Below are positions 8,941 through 18,005 of a stretch of 64,000 nucleotides of DNA, one piece after another. The notes under the pieces were generated by a model. That model worked only from the letters and a program-made list of their open reading frames with translations, was not told the DNA's origin and ran no database searches. The stretch is taken from assembly GCA_963771305.1 (NCBI GenBank), contig CAVYTS010000012.1, positions 491,132-555,131 on the forward strand. Direction: 5' to 3'. The DNA is from CAJCIT01 sp963771305. Lineage in GTDB: Bacteria > Acidobacteriota > Terriglobia > Bryobacterales > Bryobacteraceae. The translations under genes and the position numbers were made by a program. Positions within the stretch are counted from its first letter, which is position 1; each line of letters starts with the position of its first letter.

Positions 8941-10109
8941 GCGGCAACCCTCCGGCCGGCGAGCGCGATGCCTTCAGGAAGAAAGCGTCTGCTAATCGCC
9001 AGCAGTTCCGCGACAGGCGCAGCCACTAGGTATTCACCCCGGCCCTCAAGGCGAATACGCTCGAGCGGCGCGGTGATGCTCGCTGGCAGTCGGTCGGCGA
9101 AGCGGGCAGCTACCAGCTTGACGTTGCCACCCACGATGACTAGTTGCGGGCGCAACTGATCGAGTGCCGACGCAGGCGAAGACTGATTATCGAAAACAGC
9201 CAGCAGGTCGGCGACGCCGCCCGTGCGAATCTCTCCCTCCCCGTTCCGAAGGCGCAGTAGCAGCGCGGGTACGGAGGTCACCATCTCATAAACGTCACTG
9301 TCGGTGAGGTGACCCAGACGCTTCACCACGGAAAACTCGTCGATCAGATCACCCAGAGCGGTTAGAGCGGAGTCGGTGCCAAGCGCAATCGGCAATCCGG
9401 AGGTCAGAACCTTAGGTCCCAGCGTTTGACCAATGGTGTGTAGATTCGAGCTTGGACACCAGACCACGCCTGCACCCGTTCGACAAAGCATCTCAAGGCC
9501 TTGTATTTCGAGTGCCACGGCGTGAATCAAAACCGTTCTTTCGCAGAGCACGCCTCCCCGGTGCAAGCGGCCGATCTCGTTGCGCGCCAAATCATCCGTG
9601 CCTTCGCCGGCATGTATCAGGAACGGCCAACCCGGTGGTGTGTCACGGCAACGTGTTTCAAAATCGGGCGCGAAGTGAATGGAGTGCGCCCATCCAAATC
9701 GCCGGGCTACTCGAACCGGGAATTTGGCCGTGAAGAGTGGATCGTATGGGTTGTGGTGCGAAACCGTGGTTACGCCGCTTAACAGGTTCTTCAGACCGCC
9801 CCATCGTAGCCGGACGTTCTTGGGAACACGCAAATGGCTTCGGATCGGTTCCTGATCAGGATGAAAAACGCTGGCCGCCCAATCTACGTAGTTTGGGTGA
9901 GGACCGGAATCGAGACGCGGAAACAAGTTGAACTCCAAATGATCGTGGCCGTTAATCAGACCGGGAAGCAACAGACAACCGGACAGGTCGATTTCGACGG
10001 CGCGCTTGCGGGCATTCGCGAACGGCACGATGCGTCCACGACTGATGCAAAGATCCTTTCGCTCGACTTCCGCGGCGTTCTTGGCGACTTGTGCGCCGAT
10101 CAGCTTCAT
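8937..10109 (-). CDS. Metal-dependent amidohydrolase (ATZ/TRZ, deaminase-like)
   Basis: Protein of 390 residues of the amidohydrolase superfamily. Metal-site motifs appear in order: LPGLINGHDHLEF (HxH), a FLIHAGEGTDD His, TVLIHAVAL with a His, WCPSSNLHT, and ALGTDSALTALGDLIDEF with the catalytic Asp. The WCPxSN and GTDS signatures are those of the ATZ/TRZ/guanine-deaminase branch, which includes SAH, MTA and 5'-deoxyadenosine deaminases. It overlaps both neighbours by 4 bp. In an operon of six SAM-cleaving radical enzymes and three methyltransferases, a nucleoside-deaminating clean-up role is attractive. A hydrolytic step in product assembly is equally possible. Confidence 0.82.
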   Translation of the reverse strand: MKLIGAQVAKNAAEVERKDLCISRGRIVPFANARKRAVEIDLSGCLLLPGLINGHDHLEFNLFPRLDSGPHPNYVDWAASVFHPDQEPIRSHLRVPKNVRLRWGGLKNLLSGVTTVSHHNPYDPLFTAKFPVRVARRFGWAHSIHFAPDFETRCRDTPPGWPFLIHAGEGTDDLARNEIGRLHRGGVLCERTVLIHAVALEIQGLEMLCRTGAGVVWCPSSNLHTIGQTLGPKVLTSGLPIALGTDSALTALGDLIDEFSVVKRLGHLTDSDVYEMVTSVPALLLRLRNGEGEIRTGGVADLLAVFDNQSSPASALDQLRPQLVIVGGNVKLVAARFADRLPASITAPLERIRLEGRGEYLVAAPVAELLAISRRFLPEGIALAGRRVAA

Positions 10110-10783
10110 GGCCGAGTCCAGCTCAGGGCGCGCAGGGCGGATACGCGGCTGGCCTTTTCAAATAGTTCTTCCTTGCCCGCGTGCTGGAAAATCGCCAGCT
10201 CGGGTTGGCCAAGGCAAGCGGAGATCTCCCAATCGAGTTCGAGACCCAGGTGCTTTGCAGCCGCCTTGAGTCGCCGCGTTGAGTGGCTAAAATGCTCCAG
10301 CTCGTATACCTGATCGCCGATTCGAAACGTCCGCTTCCAACCGGCCTGAAGCGCGGCCCGGTGGAGGTCGCTCACCACCAAGCGGCCGCCCGATCGAGTA
10401 ATGCGGCTCATTTCGGAAAGTACCAGAGTTGGGTTAGGGAAGTAGCTAAAAGCGAATGAGCACAGGGCCAGGTCGGCCGCAGAATTGCAAACCGGCAAAT
10501 TCGAAGCCTCCGCAAGAATAAGCCTATGCGCGATCGAAGACTTCCGGGCAGCGGCTCGAAGCATCTCATCGCACGCATCCACTCCGATTGCCATTGCGCC
10601 CTGCTCGCAGGCATAGGCCATCCAGCGCCCGGTTCCGCAGCCGATATCGACCACGTGCAGGCCCTGGAGCGGCCCCAGTCGCTCAGCTACCATCCGCAGG
10701 TCCAGCGCGAGTAGCGCGTTCGGGCTCGCGTCATATGTTGATGACCAGATCCGATGTCCTTCGAGCGCCGGCACCGTCAGCAC
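10106..10783 (-). CDS. SAM-dependent methyltransferase (UbiE/Methyltransf_11 type)
   Basis: Motif I VVDIGCGTGRWM, then AIGVDACDEML and a late LSEMSRITRSGGRLVVSDLH motif identify a class I methyltransferase. The longest open frame starts at 10846, but I prefer GTG 10783. It lies one base past the stop of the preceding radical SAM gene (TGA-C-GTG), with GGGAG 11 nt upstream, giving 225 residues. The N-terminal region has no extra domain. It is translationally coupled to the amidohydrolase (4-bp overlap). Substrate unknown; it probably O- or C-methylates an intermediate of the pathway. Confidence 0.85.
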   Translation of the reverse strand: MLTVPALEGHRIWSSTYDASPNALLALDLRMVAERLGPLQGLHVVDIGCGTGRWMAYACEQGAMAIGVDACDEMLRAAARKSSIAHRLILAEASNLPVCNSAADLALCSFAFSYFPNPTLVLSEMSRITRSGGRLVVSDLHRAALQAGWKRTFRIGDQVYELEHFSHSTRRLKAAAKHLGLELDWEISACLGQPELAIFQHAGKEELFEKASRVSALRALSWTRP

Positions 10784-10784
10784 G

Positions 10785-12251
10785 TCAGAGGCTCTCCCAG
10801 CTCGGCTTTCGCAACTCCACGAACCGTTGCGCCCACTGCAACTCAAACGGATAAGAGTAGATACCGGCCGCGTATCTCCAGGCGCTAAGCGATTGCAGCA
10901 TGGCGCGCCCCCAGCGCGGCAGCCGGATGTCCTGGATGGTGGGCCAGCGCGAATTAATGACCAGTTCGAAGTTGTCGATCTGCCGTTTTACGCGGACCGG
11001 CAGCCAGGGGAGGTGCGGGTCTTGCCGGATGGTGAAGTTGAACCAGCGTTCATTTGCCCATTCCTCAGGGGTTCGCGGAAATTCGATTTTCGTATCCACC
11101 TGCCCATACATGCCGTCGGGATGTGGTGTGGGAATGTAGTGCTGAATAATAATCTCGGCATCGGGGTTCAGACATTTGATTTTGCGCACGAACTGGATCG
11201 TCTGGCGCGTGTCGCCTTCGGGGTCTGCTGGATCGCCGACTACGAACGAGAACTCGGGAACAATACCGAAGTTGCGGATGCGAGAGGCAAGCGCAAGCGT
11301 CTGATCGGCCGTGATGCGCTTGTTCATCTTCTTGAGAACTTGATCAGAACCTGACTCCGCGCCAAAAAAGATCATCGTGGCTCCAGCTCGCCGTAATGCC
11401 CGAAGCGTGTCGTCGCCACAGCGAAGCAGCGCGTCAATGCGCCCTTCCGCCCACCATCGCAAGCCGAGGGGGATGAAGTGCTCGGCTTGGGCATGCGTGT
11501 GGGTCTCGTTCAAAAAGAAGTTGTTGTCGTAAAACTGGACAGCATCGATGTTGTACTGCTGCTTCAGGTACGTAAGCACGGCGGCAGTGCGTTCCGGGTC
11601 CTCGGTCTTTTGCCGGCCATCGTACAGTGGCACGACGCCGCAAAACTTGCAGCGGTAGGGGCATCCAATGCTGGCTTGGTGCACCGCGGTGCGACGCCCG
11701 AGGAAGGTAGGCAAAATGTACTTTTCCGGCGAAGCCAGCCGATGATATGGCAGCCAGGGGAAGTCGTTTGGCGAATGCAACGGGCGGTCCGAGTTATGGA
11801 CGTGCAGCCCGAAATCGTCCGTGAACGACAGGCCTTTTATGGTGGTGTATTTGTTGTCGGCCCTCAAACAGGAGATCAATTCTAGAAAGGTTTGCTCACC
11901 CTGGCCTCTTACAACGAAATCAACGTATTCGGCATTGAGTGCGGCGTCCGGGTACAACGAAGCAAAGTAACCGCCCCAGACAATCGGGACCTTTGGATAT
12001 TTCTTTCGGAATGCCTTGCAGAGCGGAATGGCGGCGGCCATCTGCGGCCCTGGCATCACGGAGACGGCCAGGAGTTCAGCTCCAGTTTGAGACATGACCT
12101 GGTCCAAGGTGCGCTCGGGCCGCTGGTCAAGGTTGCCGTCCACAATCGTGTACTCTTCTTTTCCTTCAAGGACGGCGGCCATCGCGAGGATCGGCAATGG
12201 GAAGCGGCGATTTTTCGGCTTGGCCGTGCGGGGATGCAGTAGGATGATCAT
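10785..12251 (-). CDS. B12-binding radical SAM protein (fifth in the operon)
   Basis: Protein of 488 residues. The N-terminal Rossmann-like B12-binding domain runs to about residue 130 (VWGGYFASLYPDAALN then DFVVRGQGE) and lacks the DxHxxG motif that gives a His ligand to cobalt. The radical SAM core has Cys197, Cys201 and Cys204 (GCPYRCKFCG). This is the class of B12-dependent radical SAM enzymes that includes methyltransferases and other carbon-bond-forming enzymes. The C-terminal region (SYPFELQWAQRF) resembles the tails of the first two radical SAM proteins in this operon. It overlaps the methyltransferase at 12248 by 4 bp. Confidence 0.87.
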   Translation of the reverse strand: MIILLHPRTAKPKNRRFPLPILAMAAVLEGKEEYTIVDGNLDQRPERTLDQVMSQTGAELLAVSVMPGPQMAAAIPLCKAFRKKYPKVPIVWGGYFASLYPDAALNAEYVDFVVRGQGEQTFLELISCLRADNKYTTIKGLSFTDDFGLHVHNSDRPLHSPNDFPWLPYHRLASPEKYILPTFLGRRTAVHQASIGCPYRCKFCGVVPLYDGRQKTEDPERTAAVLTYLKQQYNIDAVQFYDNNFFLNETHTHAQAEHFIPLGLRWWAEGRIDALLRCGDDTLRALRRAGATMIFFGAESGSDQVLKKMNKRITADQTLALASRIRNFGIVPEFSFVVGDPADPEGDTRQTIQFVRKIKCLNPDAEIIIQHYIPTPHPDGMYGQVDTKIEFPRTPEEWANERWFNFTIRQDPHLPWLPVRVKRQIDNFELVINSRWPTIQDIRLPRWGRAMLQSLSAWRYAAGIYSYPFELQWAQRFVELRKPSWESL

Positions 12252-13048
12252 GACTGCAGCGGCTCCCCTTCAAGAATCCAGAACTGCGAAGGCGGCCGAC
12301 GTTTTTGCAGGCGGGCTTTGAAAGGACGGAGCCACCAGCGCCAGCCGTACCAGACGCGGTGAACGTGCCAGCGGATACCAAGGTCTCGCGACAACTGATC
12401 AAGCAGCGGCTGGTCTAGATATTCGCGGCTGTGCAGCGCATCGGAACGGAAGCCGTACAGCTTTTCAAAACGCTCCAGGCGCTCCGCTTTCATTCGCTCG
12501 CCATGCTCCGGACGCGCGTAGATGGGCGAATCCACAATGATGATCCGGCCCTTCGGTCGCAAGCACTCCATGGCCTGCCGTAGCGTCTGGTGAAGGTCCG
12601 TCGAGTAGTGCACGGAAGCATTGAAAATGGCCAGATCAAATGCTGAAGGGCGGAAAGGCAGCTGGTCGAACTGGGCTTCGAGCGATGGGAATGTAACAGG
12701 ATAATGGCGCACGGCGCCTAAGCCGTCGCGTTGATCCGAAAAAATGTCGAGCGCAACGGGGCGATGTTTGCGAAGCGTCAACCGGTAGGACATCCAGCAG
12801 TTCCCAGCACCCAGATCGAGAATGTCCAAGGGGCGCTCAGCACGCCGCTCCAATGGCGGTAAGATCACCCGCTCCAGGTAACGAAAGCTGCGGGCTCGAA
12901 TTCGCCATTGCTGATCGTTCTGTCCACTGAGGTCTCGGTAGGGAAGCGCCAGATAATAGGCCGGGTCGTCGGAGCCGCGTCCCTCTGCGTACCGAACTGT
13001 TCCGTACTCTCGTAGAAACTGAACTCGTTGCGCCGATTCCATACTCAC
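12248..13048 (-). CDS. SAM-dependent methyltransferase
   Basis: Protein of 266 residues. Motif I is LDILDLGAGNCWMSY near residue 95, followed by PVALDIFSD, LAIFNASVHYS and CLRPKGRIIIVDSP. The sequence suits the Methyltransf_11/25 group, and a Trp in motif I is unusual. The start overlaps the stop of the methyltransferase at 13045 (ATGA type, 4 bp), and its stop overlaps the next radical SAM gene. The C-terminal RRPPSQFWILEGEP tail resembles glycan or lipid-associated methyltransferases. No specific substrate can be assigned. Confidence 0.85.
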   Translation of the reverse strand: MSMESAQRVQFLREYGTVRYAEGRGSDDPAYYLALPYRDLSGQNDQQWRIRARSFRYLERVILPPLERRAERPLDILDLGAGNCWMSYRLTLRKHRPVALDIFSDQRDGLGAVRHYPVTFPSLEAQFDQLPFRPSAFDLAIFNASVHYSTDLHQTLRQAMECLRPKGRIIIVDSPIYARPEHGERMKAERLERFEKLYGFRSDALHSREYLDQPLLDQLSRDLGIRWHVHRVWYGWRWWLRPFKARLQKRRPPSQFWILEGEPLQS

Positions 13049-13785
13049 CTTCGAACCAACACGGCAAGTCTGTGGTCAGACAAGGCCCGCACACCGGGCA
13101 AGTGCGCCACGTAGTCGTCGACCACCGCCAGGAAGCCGGTGATCGGCGCGGGGATACCTTTCACGAAGGAAGGTGGAACAGCCACTCCTATACCGTGCCA
13201 CCCCACCAATTCAAAGTGGGGCTCAAATCCGTCACGCAGCTGCTTTCGGGACGGATAGTAAACCCACAAGCCGAGCGACTTGGAAAAGCTGCGGCCACTC
13301 CATCGGCGGCGAGCTTTGGTTAGCTTGCCTTGCAGCGCGAACCAAGCAGTCTCCCACCAGCAAAATTGTCCCATTGCGCAGAGCGCAACATAGCCGCCGG
13401 GACGGATCAGCCGGGCGAGCGCTTCACTCAAGGGTTCAAGGCACTCAACGCAATTGAGTGCTCCGAAGTTTGAGATCGCGCCTTCGTAGACTCCTCTGAG
13501 TTGATCCAGATTCTGTAACTTCAAATGCGTCACGGTCAGTCCTCGGCTGCGCGCAATCCGAACCATCTGGAGCGAACTGTCAATGGCCTGAATGGAAATC
13601 CCTCGCTCTGTGAGGTGCACCGCATCCTCACCCGTCCCGCAGCCCAGATCCAATACACGATCGCCCTCGCGAAAGAGCGGGCTGACGCGGCGCCACACAG
13701 CTTCCCTTTGGGCCCGGCCTGAGGCCGAGCGAGTCCAGAGCTCGTCATAATCCGCCGCTATCAAGTCGAAAGAGCCCACCTCCAT
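13045..13785 (-). CDS. SAM-dependent methyltransferase
   Basis: Start chosen at ATG 13785, 5 bp after the stop of the radical SAM gene that ends at 13791. The longer frame to 14058 would run far into that gene and its extra residues look non-coding. This gives 246 residues. Motifs: VLDLGCGTGEDAVHL, IQAIDSS, SNFGALNCV and LIRPGGYVALCAM. It is a class I methyltransferase similar in size and motif layout to the other two in the operon. Tight packing on both sides supports cotranscription. Substrate unknown. Confidence 0.86.
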   Translation of the reverse strand: MEVGSFDLIAADYDELWTRSASGRAQREAVWRRVSPLFREGDRVLDLGCGTGEDAVHLTERGISIQAIDSSLQMVRIARSRGLTVTHLKLQNLDQLRGVYEGAISNFGALNCVECLEPLSEALARLIRPGGYVALCAMGQFCWWETAWFALQGKLTKARRRWSGRSFSKSLGLWVYYPSRKQLRDGFEPHFELVGWHGIGVAVPPSFVKGIPAPITGFLAVVDDYVAHLPGVRALSDHRLAVLVRR

Positions 13786-13790
13786 ACAGC

Positions 13791-15137
13791 CTATGCCTCT
13801 ACTTCCAGCGATGTCTGCAGGAGAGCCTGTCGTGCCATGTCGATGCCGGCAGAATCGGGCGCCACAGCCATAGTCTGCTTCAACAGTTCGTCCGCATGCT
13901 GGTAGAACTTGCGCGAATGCCGGCCCTTGATCATGAAATCCCGATCCGTAGACTCCTGCCATGGCCGAGGACTCACGAGCTTCTGCTCCACGCCCTCGAA
14001 ATAGGGTGTCCCTTTGATCGGGTATGAAACCGTCGTGAAGAAAACGTCGGGCCGGCACCGTTTTACATGGTCGACGGTTGCCTCCACATCACTGACCTCC
14101 TCTCCTTCATACCCCCACATCAGGAACATGCCGCTTTGAATCCCATGTGTGCGGCATAGCGCTACGGCTTGCCGAACCTGTTCAACCTTCACTCCGCGGC
14201 GCATGGCATCTAGGATCCGCTGTGATCCGCTTTCCGAACCGATCCAGAGCCGGTAACAGCCTAAGCCCGCCAACGTCTCAGCCATCTTGGGGCTGAAGCG
14301 GTCGGCCCGCGTGATGCACTCAAAGGGTATGTGCAACCCGCGGCGATGAATCTCTGCCGCATACTGAGCAATCCATTCGTGGTTAATCGTAAATACGTCG
14401 TCCGCGAACCATAGCATCTCCGGAGCGTATCGCTCGACAATCCACTGAATTTCATCCACCACGGAGACCGGCGAGCGGCGCCGGTGAGATTTGCCGTAAA
14501 CGGAGTGGCTACACCAATTGCAGTGATACGGGCAGCCCCGGGCGGTGATGATGGAAACCGAACCAGCTCCGTGATGCTCACGCCAGACGCGCAGATAACG
14601 CCCGATATCGACGCGTTCACGGTCGGGCCAGGGCTGCGCATCCAGGTCCGAAATCAACGAGGCTGGCCCTGTACGCACAATGGATCCGTCCTCCGAGGCA
14701 AACACCAGCCCGGGAATGTCCGCCCAAGTTGAGCGTTGAAGCCCGCCAGCCAGCAACCGCTCCATCGCGTGCTCGCCTTCGCCCGCCACAATCACATCCG
14801 CACCGTTTGCCAAGTACTCGGCAGCATAATTCGAAGGCTCCGGACCGCCGAGTATGACGGTCCAGCCCGACGCCTTGGCACGCGCCGCAATCGTCAGCAC
14901 ATTTCGCCGAGTCATTAAATTGCCGTATATTCCAACGGCAGCTGGCGGTTCCGAATCGAGGACCTGAAAGAGTTCTTCGCAAGCCCCGAAAGTGGCATCG
15001 TAGATCTCGACGGCGAAGCCTTTACTTCGGAGATGGGACGACAGCGACAGGATTCCCAGAGGTACATACGGCTTCATAATGCGCTGTTCCTTCGCATCTT
15101 CAGCCAGAAAGTAGCCGTGTGTGAGAAGTAGCTTCAA
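13791..15137 (-). CDS. B12-binding radical SAM protein (fourth in the operon)
   Basis: Protein of 448 residues. The B12-binding-like N-terminal domain has ILGGPEPSNYAAEYL and IVAGEGE, without DxHxxG. The radical SAM triad is Cys202, Cys206 and Cys209 (GCPYHCNWCSHSVYG). Its N-terminus (MKLLLTHGYF, MKPYVPLG) and Cys region (CNWC-x-x-x-YG) closely resemble the next gene upstream (15134-16489), so the two look like tandem paralogues. They overlap by 4 bp. The family contains BchE-like and methylating enzymes. Reaction unknown. Confidence 0.87.
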   Translation of the reverse strand: MKLLLTHGYFLAEDAKEQRIMKPYVPLGILSLSSHLRSKGFAVEIYDATFGACEELFQVLDSEPPAAVGIYGNLMTRRNVLTIAARAKASGWTVILGGPEPSNYAAEYLANGADVIVAGEGEHAMERLLAGGLQRSTWADIPGLVFASEDGSIVRTGPASLISDLDAQPWPDRERVDIGRYLRVWREHHGAGSVSIITARGCPYHCNWCSHSVYGKSHRRRSPVSVVDEIQWIVERYAPEMLWFADDVFTINHEWIAQYAAEIHRRGLHIPFECITRADRFSPKMAETLAGLGCYRLWIGSESGSQRILDAMRRGVKVEQVRQAVALCRTHGIQSGMFLMWGYEGEEVSDVEATVDHVKRCRPDVFFTTVSYPIKGTPYFEGVEQKLVSPRPWQESTDRDFMIKGRHSRKFYQHADELLKQTMAVAPDSAGIDMARQALLQTSLEVEA

Positions 15138-16489
15138 CGCACCGCCTCCCGCAATTCGGCCACGCGATCCCAGGCGCTACTGAGCCCGTCGCCTCCTCGT
15201 ACTTGTAGATGCACGGCTTCAGACAAAGCTCGATAGAACTCGCTGGAGTAGTTCCCTTGAAACATCATCGAGAGATCATTACTTTCGGACCAGTTTTTCT
15301 TGATTCCTAACTGGCTCGAAACCAGGTCATAAAACTTGGTTCCCGGCAAGGGGTAAGAAATGGAGACACCTACGTCGTCCGGGGCCGTCTCGCGAACCAT
15401 GCGAATGGTCTCCTCGATTTCCGTCCATGTTTCGCCCGGATACCCAAACTGCAGGAAGAAGCAGGTTCGAACACCATGGCGTCGCAGGTTCTCGCGTGCC
15501 TCGTAGATCTGCTCCACGCGGACCGCTTTATCCATTGCGTCCAGAACGGTCTGCGCGCCCGACTCCGCTCCAATCCAGACCTCAGCACACCCCGCATCGC
15601 GCAATGCTCCGACCGTTGCGCGCGTCATCAGGTCGCACCTCGATTGCATTTTGAATGGAATCTGCGCGCCCATCTCCTGAACGGCTGCCGCAAAGTCGTT
15701 CGTCCACTTGCCCGATAGAGCAAAGATGTCGTCGGTGAACCAGATGTGATCCGGCTCGTAGGTGCGCTTCAGGTGTAACATTTCGCTGGCGACGGAGCGC
15801 GCCGAACGGACGCGGTAGCTATGTCCGTAGATGGGCTTGGCGCACCAGTTGCAACGATAGGGACAGCCCCGGCTCGCGTTGATGTTGAGGGAAAAATAAC
15901 CATGCGCTCGTTTCCACACCCGCCGATAACGGTCCATATCGACCAGGTCCCAAGCCGGAAGCGGGAGAGTGTCTAGCGAAATTCGCGGCTCACGCGGGTT
16001 GGTGTAGCGTGGCGAGCCTGGATTGCCATAGGCGAGACCCCGAATTCCCGCTAGGGGTCTCCCCTCCGCCACTTCAAGAGCCGTGGTCTCAACCTCGCCA
16101 ATCAAGACGGCGTCAAAGCCGGCGGCAAGATAGTCCCGAACGTGATCTGATGCGTCGGCGCCATGGGCATATACCGCGATGCCACGTTCGCTGGCCCGAT
16201 CCGCCATGCGGAACGCAAGCTCGCGATTCCGCAACAGGCACATCTTTGATAGAAAATTAAAATCGTCCTCGCAGACGAGAACGCAATCCGGACGGTTTCG
16301 CTCCAAGGCCGAAGCAAATCCCTCGTCGGGGGGAACGAGAGCTGGATCAAAGAAGGCAACATCGATCTCGTGCTCTCGGAGCACTGCCGCAACCAGCAGC
16401 GTCTGCAACGCCGGATACGGCTGCATTTTTTCGGTTTGCTTCCGGTCGGAGTAGACGTGGTTACTGTGAGTTAGCAGAACATGGCCCAT
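15134..16489 (-). CDS. B12-binding radical SAM protein (third in the operon)
   Basis: Start chosen at ATG 16489, 4 bp after the previous stop and preceded by GGTGA; the longer frame to 16516 would overlap more and lacks a better ribosome site. This gives 451 residues. The N-terminal domain is B12-binding-like but poorly conserved (AHGADASDHVRDYL, LIGEVE), so cobalamin binding is less certain than in its sisters. The radical SAM triad is Cys209, Cys213 and Cys216 (GCPYRCNWCAKPIYG). A paralogue of the following gene (13791-15137). Confidence 0.86.
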   Translation of the reverse strand: MGHVLLTHSNHVYSDRKQTEKMQPYPALQTLLVAAVLREHEIDVAFFDPALVPPDEGFASALERNRPDCVLVCEDDFNFLSKMCLLRNRELAFRMADRASERGIAVYAHGADASDHVRDYLAAGFDAVLIGEVETTALEVAEGRPLAGIRGLAYGNPGSPRYTNPREPRISLDTLPLPAWDLVDMDRYRRVWKRAHGYFSLNINASRGCPYRCNWCAKPIYGHSYRVRSARSVASEMLHLKRTYEPDHIWFTDDIFALSGKWTNDFAAAVQEMGAQIPFKMQSRCDLMTRATVGALRDAGCAEVWIGAESGAQTVLDAMDKAVRVEQIYEARENLRRHGVRTCFFLQFGYPGETWTEIEETIRMVRETAPDDVGVSISYPLPGTKFYDLVSSQLGIKKNWSESNDLSMMFQGNYSSEFYRALSEAVHLQVRGGDGLSSAWDRVAELREAVR

Positions 16490-16493
16490 TGCT

Positions 16494-18005
16494 TCACCGC
16501 GCCTTTGCCAGCTCATGGCTGAGCGGCTGGCCCGTAAGTAGAGACCTCCGCACGGTGAGCCATTGCCGCGCCACGCCGAGCCACAATTCCAGTAAATAGC
16601 CGAAACGGAAGTGCTTAAGGCGCCAATAGACAGGCTTCCGCACCAGCAGCCACAGCGAACGCAGCAGCAGCGAGCGTGCTTTGCGGCGCTTCTTGTTGAT
16701 CTGGTTGTCTAAAAGAAAATAAGAGACGCTTCGCTGGAGCCGCTGGTACGGCTTGCCCTGCAGCCACAGCAGGCGCGTGCTGCCTAAATCCACATCGGCC
16801 CAAGCTTCGAGCGTAGCGGGCTCTTCGAGTCCCAGACTGCGGAGCTGGGGCCAGACCGGTATGCCAGGATAGGGCGTGAAGATGTTCGGCGAAAAGCTGA
16901 CATTGTCAAACCGCGCCGCGATATCTGCCATGACGCGCAACGTCTCTCTTCGATGGCGCTCTTCTTCGCCCGGGTAGCCAAAGATCAGGTTGTACGTGAC
17001 GCGGATCCCGGCGTCTTTGCATTTTCGGGCCGCTTCATACATTTCGTGGATGTGTTGGTGCCGCTTGTTCATCATCTGCAGCACTTCCGTCGATCCAGAT
17101 TCGATTCCAAAACCGATGTGGCTTACGCCGCTACGGGCCATCATCTTAACTTGTTCGTCCGGCATCCGGCATAAGAGGTCTGTGGATGCTTGAAACGTCC
17201 AGCGAAAACGCGCTCCGAAGCGTAGAATTCCTTCAGCAATCGCCAACGCACGTCTCACGTCCACAAGGAAGTTTGAATCGACCAACGCAATCTCGGTGAG
17301 GCGGTGCCGCTGAACCAGATCGGCCAATTGGGAGACAACATGGTCCGTATCATACGGATTGAAGCGGCGGTTATAGAACACCATGTCGGTGCAATAGTTG
17401 CAGGCGTACGGGCAACCGATGCTAGTAGCGTAAGGCAATTTACGCACGCCTCCAGCGCGTTCGTAGGCATCGAAATCAACCATGTCGTAGGCTGGAATCG
17501 GGAGCTCCGGCAGCGGCGTTGCGGAACGGTCCGGGTTCATGACAATGCGTCCGTTCCGCTTGAACCAGCAGCCGGCGACCAAGTCCAGGCACTGTCCGCC
17601 CCAAAGCCGTTGCAGAATTTCAACTAGCGTCTTCTCACCCTGGTGGCGAACCACGGCGTCAACGGAGCTTTCTTGCAGAGTCTGAGCGCTGACCAAAGTG
17701 GGGTGCCAGCCACCGTAGAGAATCATCAGGTCCGGACGAATCGCGCGAACGGCCCGGCTCATTTCAATTCCCGCCAGAATCATCGGGCCAGTAAGGAGGG
17801 ACACTCCGAAACACAAGCACTCTTCCGCTTCGCGCAGCAGCACTCGGCGGAAGTCTGGATCCAGGGCGCCGTCAATGATGCGCGGTTCGAATCCCGCTTG
17901 CCGAATAGCGCCTGCCAAAGCCAGCAATCCGAGGGGTGGGCCTAGGACCGGGCCCGAATAGGGCGGCAGAAACAGCACCACTTTCCTGGAATGCGACTTC
18001 AACAA
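16494..18005 (-). CDS. B12-binding radical SAM protein (second in the operon)
   Basis: Protein of 503 residues. Motifs: N-terminal KVVLFLPPYSG and PPLGLLALAG, B12-binding-like LYGGWHPTLVSAQTL and VVRHQGE, and radical SAM triad Cys198, Cys202, Cys205 (GCPYACNYCTDMVFYNRR). The C-terminal 130 residues are rich in Arg and aromatic residues and match the tail of the first gene (YLLELWLGVA versus FPIELWLKNAA). It overlaps the first gene by 7 bp and is a clear tandem paralogue of it. Confidence 0.88.
   Translation of the reverse strand: MLKSHSRKVVLFLPPYSGPVLGPPLGLLALAGAIRQAGFEPRIIDGALDPDFRRVLLREAEECLCFGVSLLTGPMILAGIEMSRAVRAIRPDLMILYGGWHPTLVSAQTLQESSVDAVVRHQGEKTLVEILQRLWGGQCLDLVAGCWFKRNGRIVMNPDRSATPLPELPIPAYDMVDFDAYERAGGVRKLPYATSIGCPYACNYCTDMVFYNRRFNPYDTDHVVSQLADLVQRHRLTEIALVDSNFLVDVRRALAIAEGILRFGARFRWTFQASTDLLCRMPDEQVKMMARSGVSHIGFGIESGSTEVLQMMNKRHQHIHEMYEAARKCKDAGIRVTYNLIFGYPGEEERHRRETLRVMADIAARFDNVSFSPNIFTPYPGIPVWPQLRSLGLEEPATLEAWADVDLGSTRLLWLQGKPYQRLQRSVSYFLLDNQINKKRRKARSLLLRSLWLLVRKPVYWRLKHFRFGYLLELWLGVARQWLTVRRSLLTGQPLSHELAKAR

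Noticed and set aside
16953..17174. Overlapping antisense genes opposite the radical SAM operon
   Set aside because: Long antisense frames arise from the codon bias of GC-rich genes; none has a ribosome site or family motifs.
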